A stretch of DNA of 53,566 nt from Chloroflexota bacterium. Its GTDB lineage: Bacteria; Chloroflexota; Limnocylindria; Limnocylindrales; CSP1-4. Shown here in pieces: positions 17,361 through 25,083 of this stretch; position 1 is the first letter of the stretch, and each line of letters opens with the position of its first letter. Both the position numbers and the translations under genes were made by a program. Under the pieces are notes generated by a model. It searched no databases. It had not been told where the DNA came from and was given only the letters and a program-made list of their open reading frames with translations. The stretch spans positions 159,637-213,202 of the forward strand of contig JAUJNA010000002.1 in the NCBI GenBank assembly GCA_030446555.1, given 5' to 3'.

Positions 17361-18941
17361 ATGACCGACCTCGCGATCGCGCCGCGCCTCAAGATCACCT
17401 ACGCGACGCTTCGCAACGACAACGACGAGTTGCACGCGCAGTACGAAGGGGGTCTGGAGCGCGCCCATGGGCTCCTCGGCGCGTACCACCGCAACCTCGT
17501 GGGCGGGGCGGAGCGCGACGGTGACGGGACCTTCGAGAAGCGCACGCCGATCGACGGCACGGTCATGGGCACCTTCGCCAAGGGAAGTCGCCAGGACGTG
17601 CGCGACGCCATCGACGCCGCCGAACGAGCCTTCCCGGTTTGGAGCCGCATGCCCTGGCAGGACCGGGTGGCTCTCCTGCGCCGCGTCGCTGACCTGATCA
17701 GCGAGCGCCAGATGGAGTTCTCGGCGCTGCTCTCGATGGAGGTCGGCAAGAACCGCCTCGAGGCACTCGGCGATGTGGAGGAGACGGCCGATCTCATCCG
17801 CTGGTCGTGCGACATGATGGAACGCAACGACGGATTCGATCATCCCATGGGCAACCTGGGTGACCCCACGGTCCACACGCGGAGCGTCCTGAAGCCGTAC
17901 GGCGTCTGGGCCGTCATCAGCCCCTTCAACTTCCCCTTCGCGCTCTCCGGTGGTCCGGCGGGTGGTGCGCTCGTGGCCGGCAACACGGTGGTCTACAAGC
18001 CGTCCTCCGATGCGCCGCTCTCGGGAGTCTGCCTGGCCCAGGTGATGCAGGACGCCCGGCTGCCCGACGGCGTCTTCAACATGGTCATGGGCCCTGGCGA
18101 GTCCGTAGGCGCGGAGCTGCAGGAGAATGAGGCGGTCGACGGGATCATCTTCACAGGCTCGTTCGAGGTCGGCTTCAGCCTTTACAAGGGGTTCGCGGAG
18201 ACCTTCCCGAAGCCGACCATCATCGAGATGGGCGGCAAGAACCCGGCCATCGTCAGCCGCCACGCCGATCTGGATGAAGCGGCCGAGGGAGTGATGCGTG
18301 CCGCCTTCGGCTTCACCGGCCAGAAGTGCTCGGCCAACAGCCGCGTCTACGTCGAGCGGCCCGTCCTCGATGAGTTCACCCGCCTCCTGCTCGACAAGAC
18401 GCAGGCGATCACCATCGGTGACCCCACGCTCCGCGAGAACTGGCTGGGGCCGGTCATCAACGAGCGGGCGATGGCGCGCTACGAGAACGCGGTCGGCGAG
18501 GCGCGCACGGACGGGCGCCTGCTGATCGGCGGCGAGCGGCTCACCCGTGACGGCCTGGACAGCGGCTTCTTCGTCGCTCCCACCGTGGCCACGGACCTGC
18601 CTGTGGGTCATCGGCTCCTTCGCGAGGAGCTGTTCCTGCCCTTCACCGTGCTCGTGCCGGTCGACTCGATCGACGAGGCGCTGCGGCTCTCGAACGACTC
18701 GATCCTGGGGTTGACCGCCGGCTTCTACTCGGAGGAGGAGGCGGAGATCCAGCGCTTCCTCGACGAGATCGAAGCGGGCGTCATCTACGTCAACCGGCGC
18801 GCCGGCTCCACGACCGGTGCCTGGCCGGGCATCCAGCCGTTCGGCGGCTGGAAGGGCTCGACGGCCACCGGCAAGTCGGGCGGCGGGTTCTACTACGTCC
18901 AGCAATTCATGCGTGAGCAGTCCCAGACGATCGTGGAGTGA
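17361..18941 (+). CDS. pruA: 1-pyrroline-5-carboxylate (L-glutamate gamma-semialdehyde) dehydrogenase
   Basis: NAD(P)-dependent aldehyde dehydrogenase that oxidises glutamate semialdehyde to glutamate in proline and arginine/ornithine breakdown. The 526 residues, the N-terminal arm (LRNDNDELHAQYEGGLERA), PFNFPFALSGGPAGGALVAGN, the catalytic Glu in IIEMGGKNPAI, and the nucleophile C323 in GFTGQKCSANSR fit the RocA/PruA class. The start is the ATG with GGAG nine bases upstream, and a -10-like TAGACT lies at 17289-17294. The aminotransferase gene follows after 28 bases. Together they suggest ornithine or GABA-type catabolism, since the transaminase would produce the semialdehyde. Confidence 0.9.
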   Translation: MTDLAIAPRLKITYATLRNDNDELHAQYEGGLERAHGLLGAYHRNLVGGAERDGDGTFEKRTPIDGTVMGTFAKGSRQDVRDAIDAAERAFPVWSRMPWQDRVALLRRVADLISERQMEFSALLSMEVGKNRLEALGDVEETADLIRWSCDMMERNDGFDHPMGNLGDPTVHTRSVLKPYGVWAVISPFNFPFALSGGPAGGALVAGNTVVYKPSSDAPLSGVCLAQVMQDARLPDGVFNMVMGPGESVGAELQENEAVDGIIFTGSFEVGFSLYKGFAETFPKPTIIEMGGKNPAIVSRHADLDEAAEGVMRAAFGFTGQKCSANSRVYVERPVLDEFTRLLLDKTQAITIGDPTLRENWLGPVINERAMARYENAVGEARTDGRLLIGGERLTRDGLDSGFFVAPTVATDLPVGHRLLREELFLPFTVLVPVDSIDEALRLSNDSILGLTAGFYSEEEAEIQRFLDEIEAGVIYVNRRAGSTTGAWPGIQPFGGWKGSTATGKSGGGFYYVQQFMREQSQTIVE

Positions 18942-18969
18942 CGACCATCGCCCAGCCAGAGGAGCGCGC

Positions 18970-20352
18970 GTGACCCAGCTGGCCAGCCGCCCGACCGATC
19001 CCACGACGCCTCGTCCCGCGCGGCCCGTGCCCGATCTGGTGACCGAGATCCCGGGGCCCCGAGCGCGCGCCCACGTGGAGTTCGACCACGGACTCACCTC
19101 CCCCAGCCTTCCCCGCGCGTACCCGCTCGTCCCTGTCCGCGGCGAGGGCGCGACCATCGAGGACATCGATGGCAACCTGTTCCTGGACTTCGCGGCCGGC
19201 ATCGCCGTCAACTCCACCGGTCACGCGCACCCGCGGGTGGTAGCGGCCATCCAGGAGCAGGCAGCGGAGCTCCTGCACTACAGCGCGTCCGACTTCTACC
19301 TACCCATCTACGCGCGGACCTGCCAGCGCCTCGGGGCGATCTCGCCGTTCAAGGGACCGACACGCGTCTACCTCGGGAACAGCGGCACGGAGGTCGTGGA
19401 GGCGTCCATCAAGTTGGCCCGCCATGTCACGGGCCGCCAGAACCTCGTGGCCTTCCTGGGCGGTTTCCATGGTCGGACCTACGGGTCGGTCAGCCTGACC
19501 GCCTCCAAGGCCAAGTACCACGCCGGGTTCGGACCCCTGCTGCCCGGCATCTACCACGCGCCGTTCGGCAGGGTGGCGGACCTGCGCTGGTTCGACGAGG
19601 TCCTCTTCCGCCGCCTCGTCCCGGCAGACGAGGTGGCCGCCGTGATCGTCGAGCCCATCCAGGGAGAGGGCGGCTACATCGTCCCGGAGGACGGCTTCCT
19701 CCAGGGGCTGCGCGAGCTCTGCGACCGGCACGGGATCCTGCTCATCGCCGACGAGATCCAGTCGGGACCGGGCAGGACGGGTCGCATGTGGGCCATGGAG
19801 CACTGGGGCGTGACGCCCGACATCCTGCTCACCGCCAAGGGTCTCGCCAGCGGCATGCCGCTCGGTGCCCTCATCGCCCCGGCACGGCTGCTGGAGGTCT
19901 GGGGCGCAGGCGCGCACGGCTCCACGTTCGGGGGCAACCCGGTGTCCTGCGCAGCGGCGCTGGCGACCATCGACCTGCTGGAGGAGGGACTCATCGCCGA
20001 TGCCGCGGAGCGCGGCGAGCAGGCGCTCGAGGGGCTCGGGCCGCTGGCGGACCGCTTTCCGGGGTTCGTCCGCGACGTGCGCGGCAAGGGGCTCATGCTG
20101 GGCGTGGAGTTCGATACGCCCGAGCATGCCGAGGAGGTCCAGTGGGTCTGTTTCCAGCGCGGGCTGCTCGTGCTGGAATGCGGCACCTCGGCCGTGCGCC
20201 TCTCCCCGCCGCTGGTGGTCACGCAGGAGGAGATCGCCACCGCGCTGCGCATCTTCGGCGAGGCGGTCGAGGTCGTGGCGCGAGTCCCCCGGCACGTCCT
20301 GGAGGAGGCTGAGGCGGCCGGGGCGGTGACCGGGGTCGAGGCCGGCGGCTGA
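18970..20352 (+). CDS. Class III PLP aminotransferase (ornithine/4-aminobutyrate type)
   Basis: PLP-dependent omega-aminotransferase of about 460 residues. It shows the GNSGTEVVEASIKLAR cofactor loop, GFHGRTYGS, EPIQGEGGYIVP, LIADEIQSGPGRTG with the PLP-binding Asp, and Schiff-base lysine K290 in LTAKGLASGMPLGA. The sequence is of the acetylornithine/4-aminobutyrate aminotransferase family with a C-terminal extension like archaeal and chloroflexal members. The exact amino donor cannot be read off. Start GTG at 18970 has GGAG upstream, and the open frame further upstream overlaps pruA and is not homologous. It probably forms one operon with pruA. Confidence 0.87.
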   Translation: MTQLASRPTDPTTPRPARPVPDLVTEIPGPRARAHVEFDHGLTSPSLPRAYPLVPVRGEGATIEDIDGNLFLDFAAGIAVNSTGHAHPRVVAAIQEQAAELLHYSASDFYLPIYARTCQRLGAISPFKGPTRVYLGNSGTEVVEASIKLARHVTGRQNLVAFLGGFHGRTYGSVSLTASKAKYHAGFGPLLPGIYHAPFGRVADLRWFDEVLFRRLVPADEVAAVIVEPIQGEGGYIVPEDGFLQGLRELCDRHGILLIADEIQSGPGRTGRMWAMEHWGVTPDILLTAKGLASGMPLGALIAPARLLEVWGAGAHGSTFGGNPVSCAAALATIDLLEEGLIADAAERGEQALEGLGPLADRFPGFVRDVRGKGLMLGVEFDTPEHAEEVQWVCFQRGLLVLECGTSAVRLSPPLVVTQEEIATALRIFGEAVEVVARVPRHVLEEAEAAGAVTGVEAGG

Positions 20353-20399
20353 CCTGACGAGGCCAGGGGCGACCGATCCGGGTCCTTGGGCCCACCGGC

Positions 20400-20405
20400 T
20401 ACAGT
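20400..20405 (+). promoter_or_regulatory. -10 box TACAGT before the CoA-transferase genes, leaderless start
   Basis: TACAGT lies 6 bases before the ATG at 20412, with no ribosome-binding site, so the two CoA-transferase genes seem to have their own promoter. Confidence 0.45.
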
Positions 20406-20411
20406 GCGGCG

Positions 20412-21332
20412 ATGGCTGCCTCCAAGTCGGCGTCGATGCGGGACGCGATCGCCGAGCTCGTGCGCGACGGGGACACGGTGGCCATCGAGGGCTTCACACA
20501 CCTGATCTGCTTCGCCGCCGGCCATGAGATCATCCGCCAGCGCAAGCGTGATCTGACCCTCTGCCGCCTGACGCCGGACGTCATCTACGACCAGATGATC
20601 GGTGCGGGCGTCGCCCGCAAGCTCGTGTTCTCCTGGATGGGGAACCCAGGCGTGGGCAGTCTGCACGCCATCCGCCGCGTGACGGAGGGGGACGCCCCCA
20701 CCCTCGAGTTGGAGGAATACAGCCACTTCGGGATGGTGGGGCGATACACGGCGGGCGCGATGAAGCTGCCCTTCTTCCCCCTGCGCAGCTACTTCGAGAC
20801 CGACCTGCCACGCGCGAACCCGCGCATCCGGCCGGTCACTTCCCCGTTCGGCGACGAGGTGGTCTACGCCGTACCGCCCCTCAACCCGGACGTGACGATC
20901 GTCCACGCGCAGCGGGCCGACGCGGCCGGCAACACCCAGATCTGGGGCTTGCCCGGCTGCCAGAAGGAGGCAGCCTTCGCTGCCGAGCGGGTCATCGTGG
21001 TCGTCGAGGAGCTCGTCGCGGAGGAAGTCATCCGAGCCGACCCCAACCGCACCGTCATTCCCGGGCTCGTGGTCGACGCCGTGGTGGTCGAGCCGTTCGG
21101 CGCCCATCCCTCCTATGCGCAGGGGCACTACGACCGCGACAACCGTTTCTACCTCGATTGGGAGGCCGTGAGCCGCGATGAGGCCGCCCTACGGGCGTGG
21201 CTGCGCGACTGGGTGTACGGCGTGGCGGACCGCGCCGGGTACATCGACAAGCTGGGACAGGAGCGAGTGGCAGCCCTGCGGCCCGGTCCTGCGCCATCCG
21301 GCTCGGTCGACTACGGGGACTACCGATCGTGA
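20412..21332 (+). CDS. CoA-transferase subunit A (family I, glutaconate/IpdA-like)
   Basis: Alpha subunit of a family I CoA-transferase. The 306 residues open with IAELVRDGDTVAIEGFTHL, the usual start of the alpha fold, and include ADAAGNTQIWG, a conserved loop in GctA/IpdA-like proteins. Such enzymes move CoA between acyl acids, for example glutaconate, 3-oxoacids or ring-cleavage products. The substrate here is not determined. The gene overlaps subunit B by four bases. Position behind pruA and the aminotransferase hints at amino-acid-derived acids as substrate, which is inference. Confidence 0.85.
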   Translation: MAASKSASMRDAIAELVRDGDTVAIEGFTHLICFAAGHEIIRQRKRDLTLCRLTPDVIYDQMIGAGVARKLVFSWMGNPGVGSLHAIRRVTEGDAPTLELEEYSHFGMVGRYTAGAMKLPFFPLRSYFETDLPRANPRIRPVTSPFGDEVVYAVPPLNPDVTIVHAQRADAAGNTQIWGLPGCQKEAAFAAERVIVVVEELVAEEVIRADPNRTVIPGLVVDAVVVEPFGAHPSYAQGHYDRDNRFYLDWEAVSRDEAALRAWLRDWVYGVADRAGYIDKLGQERVAALRPGPAPSGSVDYGDYRS

Positions 21333-22114
21333 CCGGCGTCGTCGCCGGACCGTTCACGGCGTCGGAGATGATGATCGTCGCGGCAGCACGGGAGCTGGCT
21401 GGGCAGCGAGTCTGCTTCGTCGGTGTGGGGCTTCCCAACATCGCGGTGAACCTGGCCAAGCTGACCGGCGCGCCGGATCTGGAGCTCGTCTACGAGGCGG
21501 GCGTCTTCGGTGCGCGGCCAGCGCGCCTGCCGCTCTCCATCGGTGACCCCACCATCGTCACGCGCGCGACGGCCGTCACGAGCATGCTGGAGCTGTTCGG
21601 CTACTACCTCCAGGGTGGCCTGATCGACGTCGGCTTCCTGGGCGCGGCCCAGATCGACCGGTACGGCAACATCAACACGACGGTCATCGGGGACTACGCC
21701 ACACCGCGGACCCGGCTGCCGGGTTCGGGGGGAGCGTGCGAGATCGCCATCGATGCCCGCCAGGTGTTCGTGATCGTGCGCCAGTCCAGGCGGTCATTCG
21801 TCGAGCGCATCGACTTTCGGACCTCGCCCGGCAACGTAGGCGGCCCGAACGGCGCCCGCATCCGGCGCGAGCAGGGATGGCTGGGGGCGGGACCGTCGGT
21901 CGTGGTCACCGATCTGGGCGTCTACCACTTCGACGCCGATGGGGAGATGCGTCTCGATTCGATCCATCCAGGAGTCACCCTCGCCCAGGTCCGCGACAGC
22001 ATGGCCTGGGAGCCTCGGGTGGCCGATCGACTGGCCGAGACGGCTCCACCCAGCCCTGACGAGCTCCGGCTGATCCGCGATGTGCTCGATCCCGAGGGGG
22101 TCTACACGGGCTGA
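21329..22114 (+). CDS. CoA-transferase subunit B (family I, GctB/IpdB-like)
   Basis: Beta subunit partner of the preceding gene. The 261 residues show CFVGVGLPNIAVNLAK, YEAGVFGARP with Glu56 at the position of the catalytic Glu of glutaconate CoA-transferase, FLGAAQIDRYGNINTTVIG (conserved glycine-rich loop) and VVVTDLGVYHFD. The presence of this Glu favours a true CoA-transferase over the IpdAB-type hydrolase, in which the Glu is reported to be absent; an alignment should confirm this. GTG at 21329 overlaps the subunit A stop (GTGA). About 84 bases separate its end from the converging membrane-protein gene. Confidence 0.85.
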   Translation: MTGVVAGPFTASEMMIVAAARELAGQRVCFVGVGLPNIAVNLAKLTGAPDLELVYEAGVFGARPARLPLSIGDPTIVTRATAVTSMLELFGYYLQGGLIDVGFLGAAQIDRYGNINTTVIGDYATPRTRLPGSGGACEIAIDARQVFVIVRQSRRSFVERIDFRTSPGNVGGPNGARIRREQGWLGAGPSVVVTDLGVYHFDADGEMRLDSIHPGVTLAQVRDSMAWEPRVADRLAETAPPSPDELRLIRDVLDPEGVYTG

Positions 22115-22155
22115 GTCGGTGCCGCGAGGCAGGCGATGCGAGCCCAGGGCCGGCT

Positions 22156-22209
22156 CAGGTCTTCCGGAGGCTGGTTTCAGGTCTTCCGGAGGCTGGTTTC
22201 AGGTCTTCC
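22156..22209 (+). repeat. 22-bp direct tandem repeat, 2.5 copies
   Basis: Two identical 22-bp units (22156-22177 and 22178-22199) are followed by the first 10 bases of a third. The unit contains CAGGTCTTCCGGAGG. The stop codon of the minus-strand membrane-protein gene (22199-22201) lies at the junction of units two and three. Confidence 0.9.
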
Positions 22210-22840
22210 TATCCGGGCCCGTCGCGCGCGCTCGCAGAAGCAGCACACCGCCGACAACGATGATGACCATCGTCCACAGCAGGCCCAGGTCCGGGAGTCC
22301 AGCGACGCGCCCGGAGACCTGGACCAGGCCGACGACCGCAAGGATGCCGCCCACCCAGACCGACCAGTCGCGGCGGACGCCCTGCAACCGCCCGACGGCC
22401 CAGATGAGCCCGAAGGCCACGCCCAGGAAGAGCGCTGTCCACCCGGGGCCTGTGAGGTAGCCCAGCTCGCCGCCGAGCCTCGCTGCCGCCAGCGCCACGA
22501 GCACCGCGGCGGGGATGAAGGCTCCGCGCACCCGGGCGACGACCCAGGCAGCCCCGAACCCGATGCCCAGCGCAAGCAGCACGAGGGACGTGAGACTGAT
22601 CCCCGGGCGCAGCTGCTGGATGAGCAGCGCGACGCCCAGGAGCACCACGAAGACGCCGACCCACGGAAAGGACCGAGCGCCCCCCGACCAGCTCCAGGTA
22701 GCCCACTCTGGGCCCCGAGGCGTCGCCCTTCCGGTCGAGCCCCCGACGGGACGAGCCCGCCACGATCGCCAACCCGGCCCCGTCTCCACGGTGCCCGTCG
22801 CAGGCTCGCCCCGGCGCGGGCTGCTTGGGTCGGTCGCCAT
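22199..22840 (-). CDS. Conserved hypothetical membrane protein
   Basis: Protein of 213 residues with a hydrophilic, Arg/Gly-rich N terminus of about 60 residues and then about six hydrophobic segments (WVGVFVVLLGVALLIQQL; SLVLLALGIGFGAAWVV; AAVLVALAAARL; ALFLGVAFGLIWAV; WVGGILAVVGLV; MVIIVVGGVLLL). The spacing resembles LiaF/DUF5668-type membrane proteins, but I cannot assign it. ATG 22840 is preferred because a -10 box sits 6 bases upstream. The last codons read into a short tandem repeat, so the C terminus may have changed by repeat expansion. Confidence 0.7.
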   Translation of the reverse strand: MATDPSSPRRGEPATGTVETGPGWRSWRARPVGGSTGRATPRGPEWATWSWSGGARSFPWVGVFVVLLGVALLIQQLRPGISLTSLVLLALGIGFGAAWVVARVRGAFIPAAVLVALAAARLGGELGYLTGPGWTALFLGVAFGLIWAVGRLQGVRRDWSVWVGGILAVVGLVQVSGRVAGLPDLGLLWTMVIIVVGGVLLLRARATGPDRKT

Positions 22841-22846
22841 GCCGGC

Positions 22847-22852
22847 AGCGTA
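22847..22852 (-). promoter_or_regulatory. -10 box TACGCT, leaderless start of the membrane-protein gene
   Basis: TACGCT on the minus strand ends 6 bases before the ATG at 22840. No ribosome-binding site is seen. Confidence 0.4.
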
Positions 22853-23041
22853 CACCGGGTCCGGATGGACCTCTTGGAAGGAAGGGCCGTCGGGAAGCCG
22901 TTGGTAGCCATCCCGTCTGACAGGGTCGTGCCGGAGGGCGGCTCACGCCTTACGGTGAGCGGCTCGGCGCGGTTCCACCCCTTGGCGGGACCGGCTCGCG
23001 CTGCCTAGCTGCGACCGTGCGAGCTACCCACGACCGGGCTT

Positions 23042-23121
23042 GTCTGATGGCCCGTTGCACCACAGAGCGCTCGTCAAGCCCTTGGTGGATCCGACTTATC
23101 CTCCTCGGGGGCCATCAGACG
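23042..23121 (+). repeat. Inverted repeat with 12-bp perfect arms
   Basis: Arms GTCTGATGGCCC and GGGCCATCAGAC enclose 56 bases, which contain a further short pair CACCA/TGGTG. As RNA it would form a branched stem; as DNA it could be paired ends of a small element. Confidence 0.75.
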
Positions 23122-23279
23122 CGCATCTCACCACTCACCGACCGATAAGCGCAGGGTCCCCGGCCACGCCGGGACGCCTTCTCGGCGACGTAACGCAGGA
23201 ACTGGCCATCAGGTGGACCGCTTGCCATCGTGAGGGGGAAGACCTGGGCGGCGGGGCGTCACGGCGGCGGCGCGGCGGG

Positions 23280-23315
23280 CGGCTCCCTGCCCCGGCATGT
23301 GATGCCTGGGAGCCG
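23280..23315 (+). other. Two-tier stem-loop
   Basis: Outer arms CGGCTCCC (23280-23287) and GGGAGCCG (23308-23315) enclose an inner stem GGCAT/ATGCC with loop GTG. There is no T-run after it, so it is not a simple terminator on the plus strand. Confidence 0.6.
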
Positions 23316-23502
23316 TGGGGCGGGTCGAGAGAGTCCTGTGAGCGGCAGTCGCCGGCTATCGATCCTGACCGTGTGGTGACACGCTCATGCAAGCCTCCGC
23401 CCGAGCCGGGTGGTCCATCCGCACGTCCATGACGATCAGGCTCGCTCAAGGCAGACGTGCGTCGGCCCTACCCGAGTCGCTCGGATACAGGGGAGGGATC
23501 CC

Positions 23503-23610
23503 GTGAGATACCAGGGAAGCGGCGGGAGCCGCCTGCCGTTGATCCTGTTCATCGCCGTCGCGATCGCCGTGGTGGTGGTCGCTTACTTCCTGTTCTTTGC
23601 GCCCAAGTGA
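23503..23610 (+). CDS. 35-residue single-span membrane protein
   Basis: A tiny gene with GTG at 23503 and an AGGGGAGGGA purine tract just upstream. The product begins with RYQGSGGSR, a positively charged cytoplasmic tip, and continues with one hydrophobic helix of about 20 residues (LILFIAVAIAVVVVAYF) ending in FAPK. It lies 20 bases before the PRC-barrel gene and is likely co-transcribed with it. Nothing in it suggests a catalytic role; it may be a membrane anchor or regulator. The combination of good ribosome-binding site, clean helix and spacing supports it as real. Confidence 0.6.
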   Translation: MRYQGSGGSRLPLILFIAVAIAVVVVAYFLFFAPK

Positions 23611-23630
23611 CCGGCGGAGGAGGCATCCAG

Positions 23631-25076
23631 ATGCGTAAGGGGAAGACCATCATCGGAAAGGACGTGCTGAGCCTGGCCCAGGGTATCCGCGTCCACACCG
23701 TCAAGGACCTCATCATCGGGGAGGGGAACGACGCGATCGTGGCGCTCCTCGTGGACGAGGGCGGGCTGCTCAACAGCTCCACGGTGGTGCCCATCGAGGC
23801 GGTCCACAGCTTCGGCAAGGACGCCGTCGTCATCGCCGACGCGTCCGCCGTGGTGGCAGCGTCCAGCTATCCGCGTGTCAACTCCATCCTGGGCCGCAAG
23901 GAGTCGCTCCTCGGCAAGAAGGTGTTCACCCACACGGGAGAGCAGCTCGGTTCCATCAGCGACATGTACTTCGAGGAGGCCACGGGGCGGATCGGTGGCC
24001 TGGAGGTCTCGGGCGGCAAGCTGGGCGATCTCGCGAGTGGCACCTCGTACCTGCCCATCGAGGAGATCCAGCGCTCCGGCCCGGACGTGGTATTCGTCGA
24101 TCCCAGTGCCGCTGAAGCGCTGGGGGATCAGGTGGGCGGCCTCCAGGGCGCGCTCAAGGATGCGCAGGGACGAGTCGGTCAGGTCGCCGGGGACACGCGC
24201 GACAAGGTCGGCCAGGCCGCGGGGGAAGCGAGATCAAACCTGGAGGAGCAGGACCCCGAGACGGCGCTCGTCGGCCGGCGTTCCGGCATGGACGTGATGG
24301 ATGAGAACGGCAGCGTGGTCGTCGCGAACGGCCAGCGCATCACCGCCGACCACGTGGCCCGCGCCAGGGAGAGCGGCAACCTGGAGGTCCTGAAGCAGGC
24401 CGTTTCACTGGGCCAGCGAGAGGAGACGGGGGAGCAGGTCGGAGCGGCGGTCCAGGGGCTGGGCGACTCCGCCGCGAGCCTCTGGGACCGCTTCACGGCC
24501 AAGCTTGGGGAGGTCACCGATGCGCAGGGCAAGAGGGTCGACGAGCAGCAGACCCGCCAGAAGCTGTCACAGATCTCCGACGCCATCGGCCGTCCGGTGA
24601 CCAAGGTCATCCTTGATCGGAACGACGATGTGATCCTCGACCTGGGCGACATCATCACCCACCAGGCGGTCCAGCAGGCGTACGACGCCGGCATGCTCGA
24701 CACGCTGCTCGACTCGGTCTACCGGGGCGAGGTGACGTTCACGCGCGACGAGATGATGGCGCGTCAGGAGGGTGCGGCGACCGTCGAGAAGGCCAGTGGC
24801 GGTGCCATGCTGGTCGAGGAGCTCCAGCAGAAGGTGGAGACGGCCGAACAGGAGCGCCAGGCGCAGAGCGAAGAGAAGCGCCAGCAGGCCGAAGCCGACC
24901 GCTCCCGGCGCGAGGAGGAGCGTCAGCAGCGCACGCAGGAGCGTGAACAGGCCGAGCTCCAGCGCATGCAGGAGATCCAGGAGGCGACGGCCACCAGGAC
25001 AGACCCAACGGTCTCCAGCGGGGCCAGCGGGGAAGAGTCACGCGGCACGACCTCCGTCTCGGCCCCTACGAGCTGA
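23631..25076 (+). CDS. PRC-barrel domain protein with coiled-coil C terminus
   Basis: 481 residues. Residues 1-75 and about 85-165 are two PRC-barrel domains (KTIIGKDVLSLAQGIRVHTV; LLGKKVFTHTGEQLGSISDM). Then comes an Ala/Gly/Gln amphipathic linker (about 165-215), two related about 40-residue modules near 220-255 and 322-365, and a highly charged Gln/Glu/Arg coiled-coil (about 395-460), ending in a Ser/Thr-rich tail. PRC-barrels occur in ribosome maturation and photosynthetic proteins and as surface-associated adaptors; no enzyme motif is present. ATG 23631 has GGAGGAGG nine bases upstream. Function unknown. Confidence 0.82.
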   Translation: MRKGKTIIGKDVLSLAQGIRVHTVKDLIIGEGNDAIVALLVDEGGLLNSSTVVPIEAVHSFGKDAVVIADASAVVAASSYPRVNSILGRKESLLGKKVFTHTGEQLGSISDMYFEEATGRIGGLEVSGGKLGDLASGTSYLPIEEIQRSGPDVVFVDPSAAEALGDQVGGLQGALKDAQGRVGQVAGDTRDKVGQAAGEARSNLEEQDPETALVGRRSGMDVMDENGSVVVANGQRITADHVARARESGNLEVLKQAVSLGQREETGEQVGAAVQGLGDSAASLWDRFTAKLGEVTDAQGKRVDEQQTRQKLSQISDAIGRPVTKVILDRNDDVILDLGDIITHQAVQQAYDAGMLDTLLDSVYRGEVTFTRDEMMARQEGAATVEKASGGAMLVEELQQKVETAEQERQAQSEEKRQQAEADRSRREEERQQRTQEREQAELQRMQEIQEATATRTDPTVSSGASGEESRGTTSVSAPTS

Positions 25077-25083
25077 CCGGCGC

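Larger units (their letters stand above)
22853..23502 (+). other. 650-bp gap without a convincing gene, with strong hairpins
   Basis: No frame here has a believable protein. Direct inspection shows an inverted repeat with perfect 12-bp arms (GTCTGATGGCCC at 23042-23053, GGGCCATCAGAC at 23110-23121) and a two-tier stem-loop at 23280-23315. A third copy of the core GGCCATCAG occurs near 23203. The tract could encode a structured RNA or be the remains of a small mobile element. I did not recognise RNase P RNA, tmRNA, SRP RNA or 6S RNA motifs. Confidence 0.5.

Noticed and set aside
18817-18969. N-terminal extension of the aminotransferase frame
   Set aside because: It overlaps the end of pruA, is Arg/Ser-rich, and a ribosome-binding site marks the GTG at 18970.
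22876-22884. GGAAGGAAG resembling the SRP RNA tip
   Set aside because: The flanking bases do not match the conserved SRP tetraloop and asymmetric loop, so I do not call an RNA gene.
22960-23000. GGTTCCACCCC as a tRNA T-loop
   Set aside because: Position four of the loop is not a purine and no acceptor stem can be built around it.
23040-23432. 130-codon open frame in the hairpin-rich gap
   Set aside because: Pro/Arg-rich, no ribosome-binding site, and it reads through both strong hairpins.
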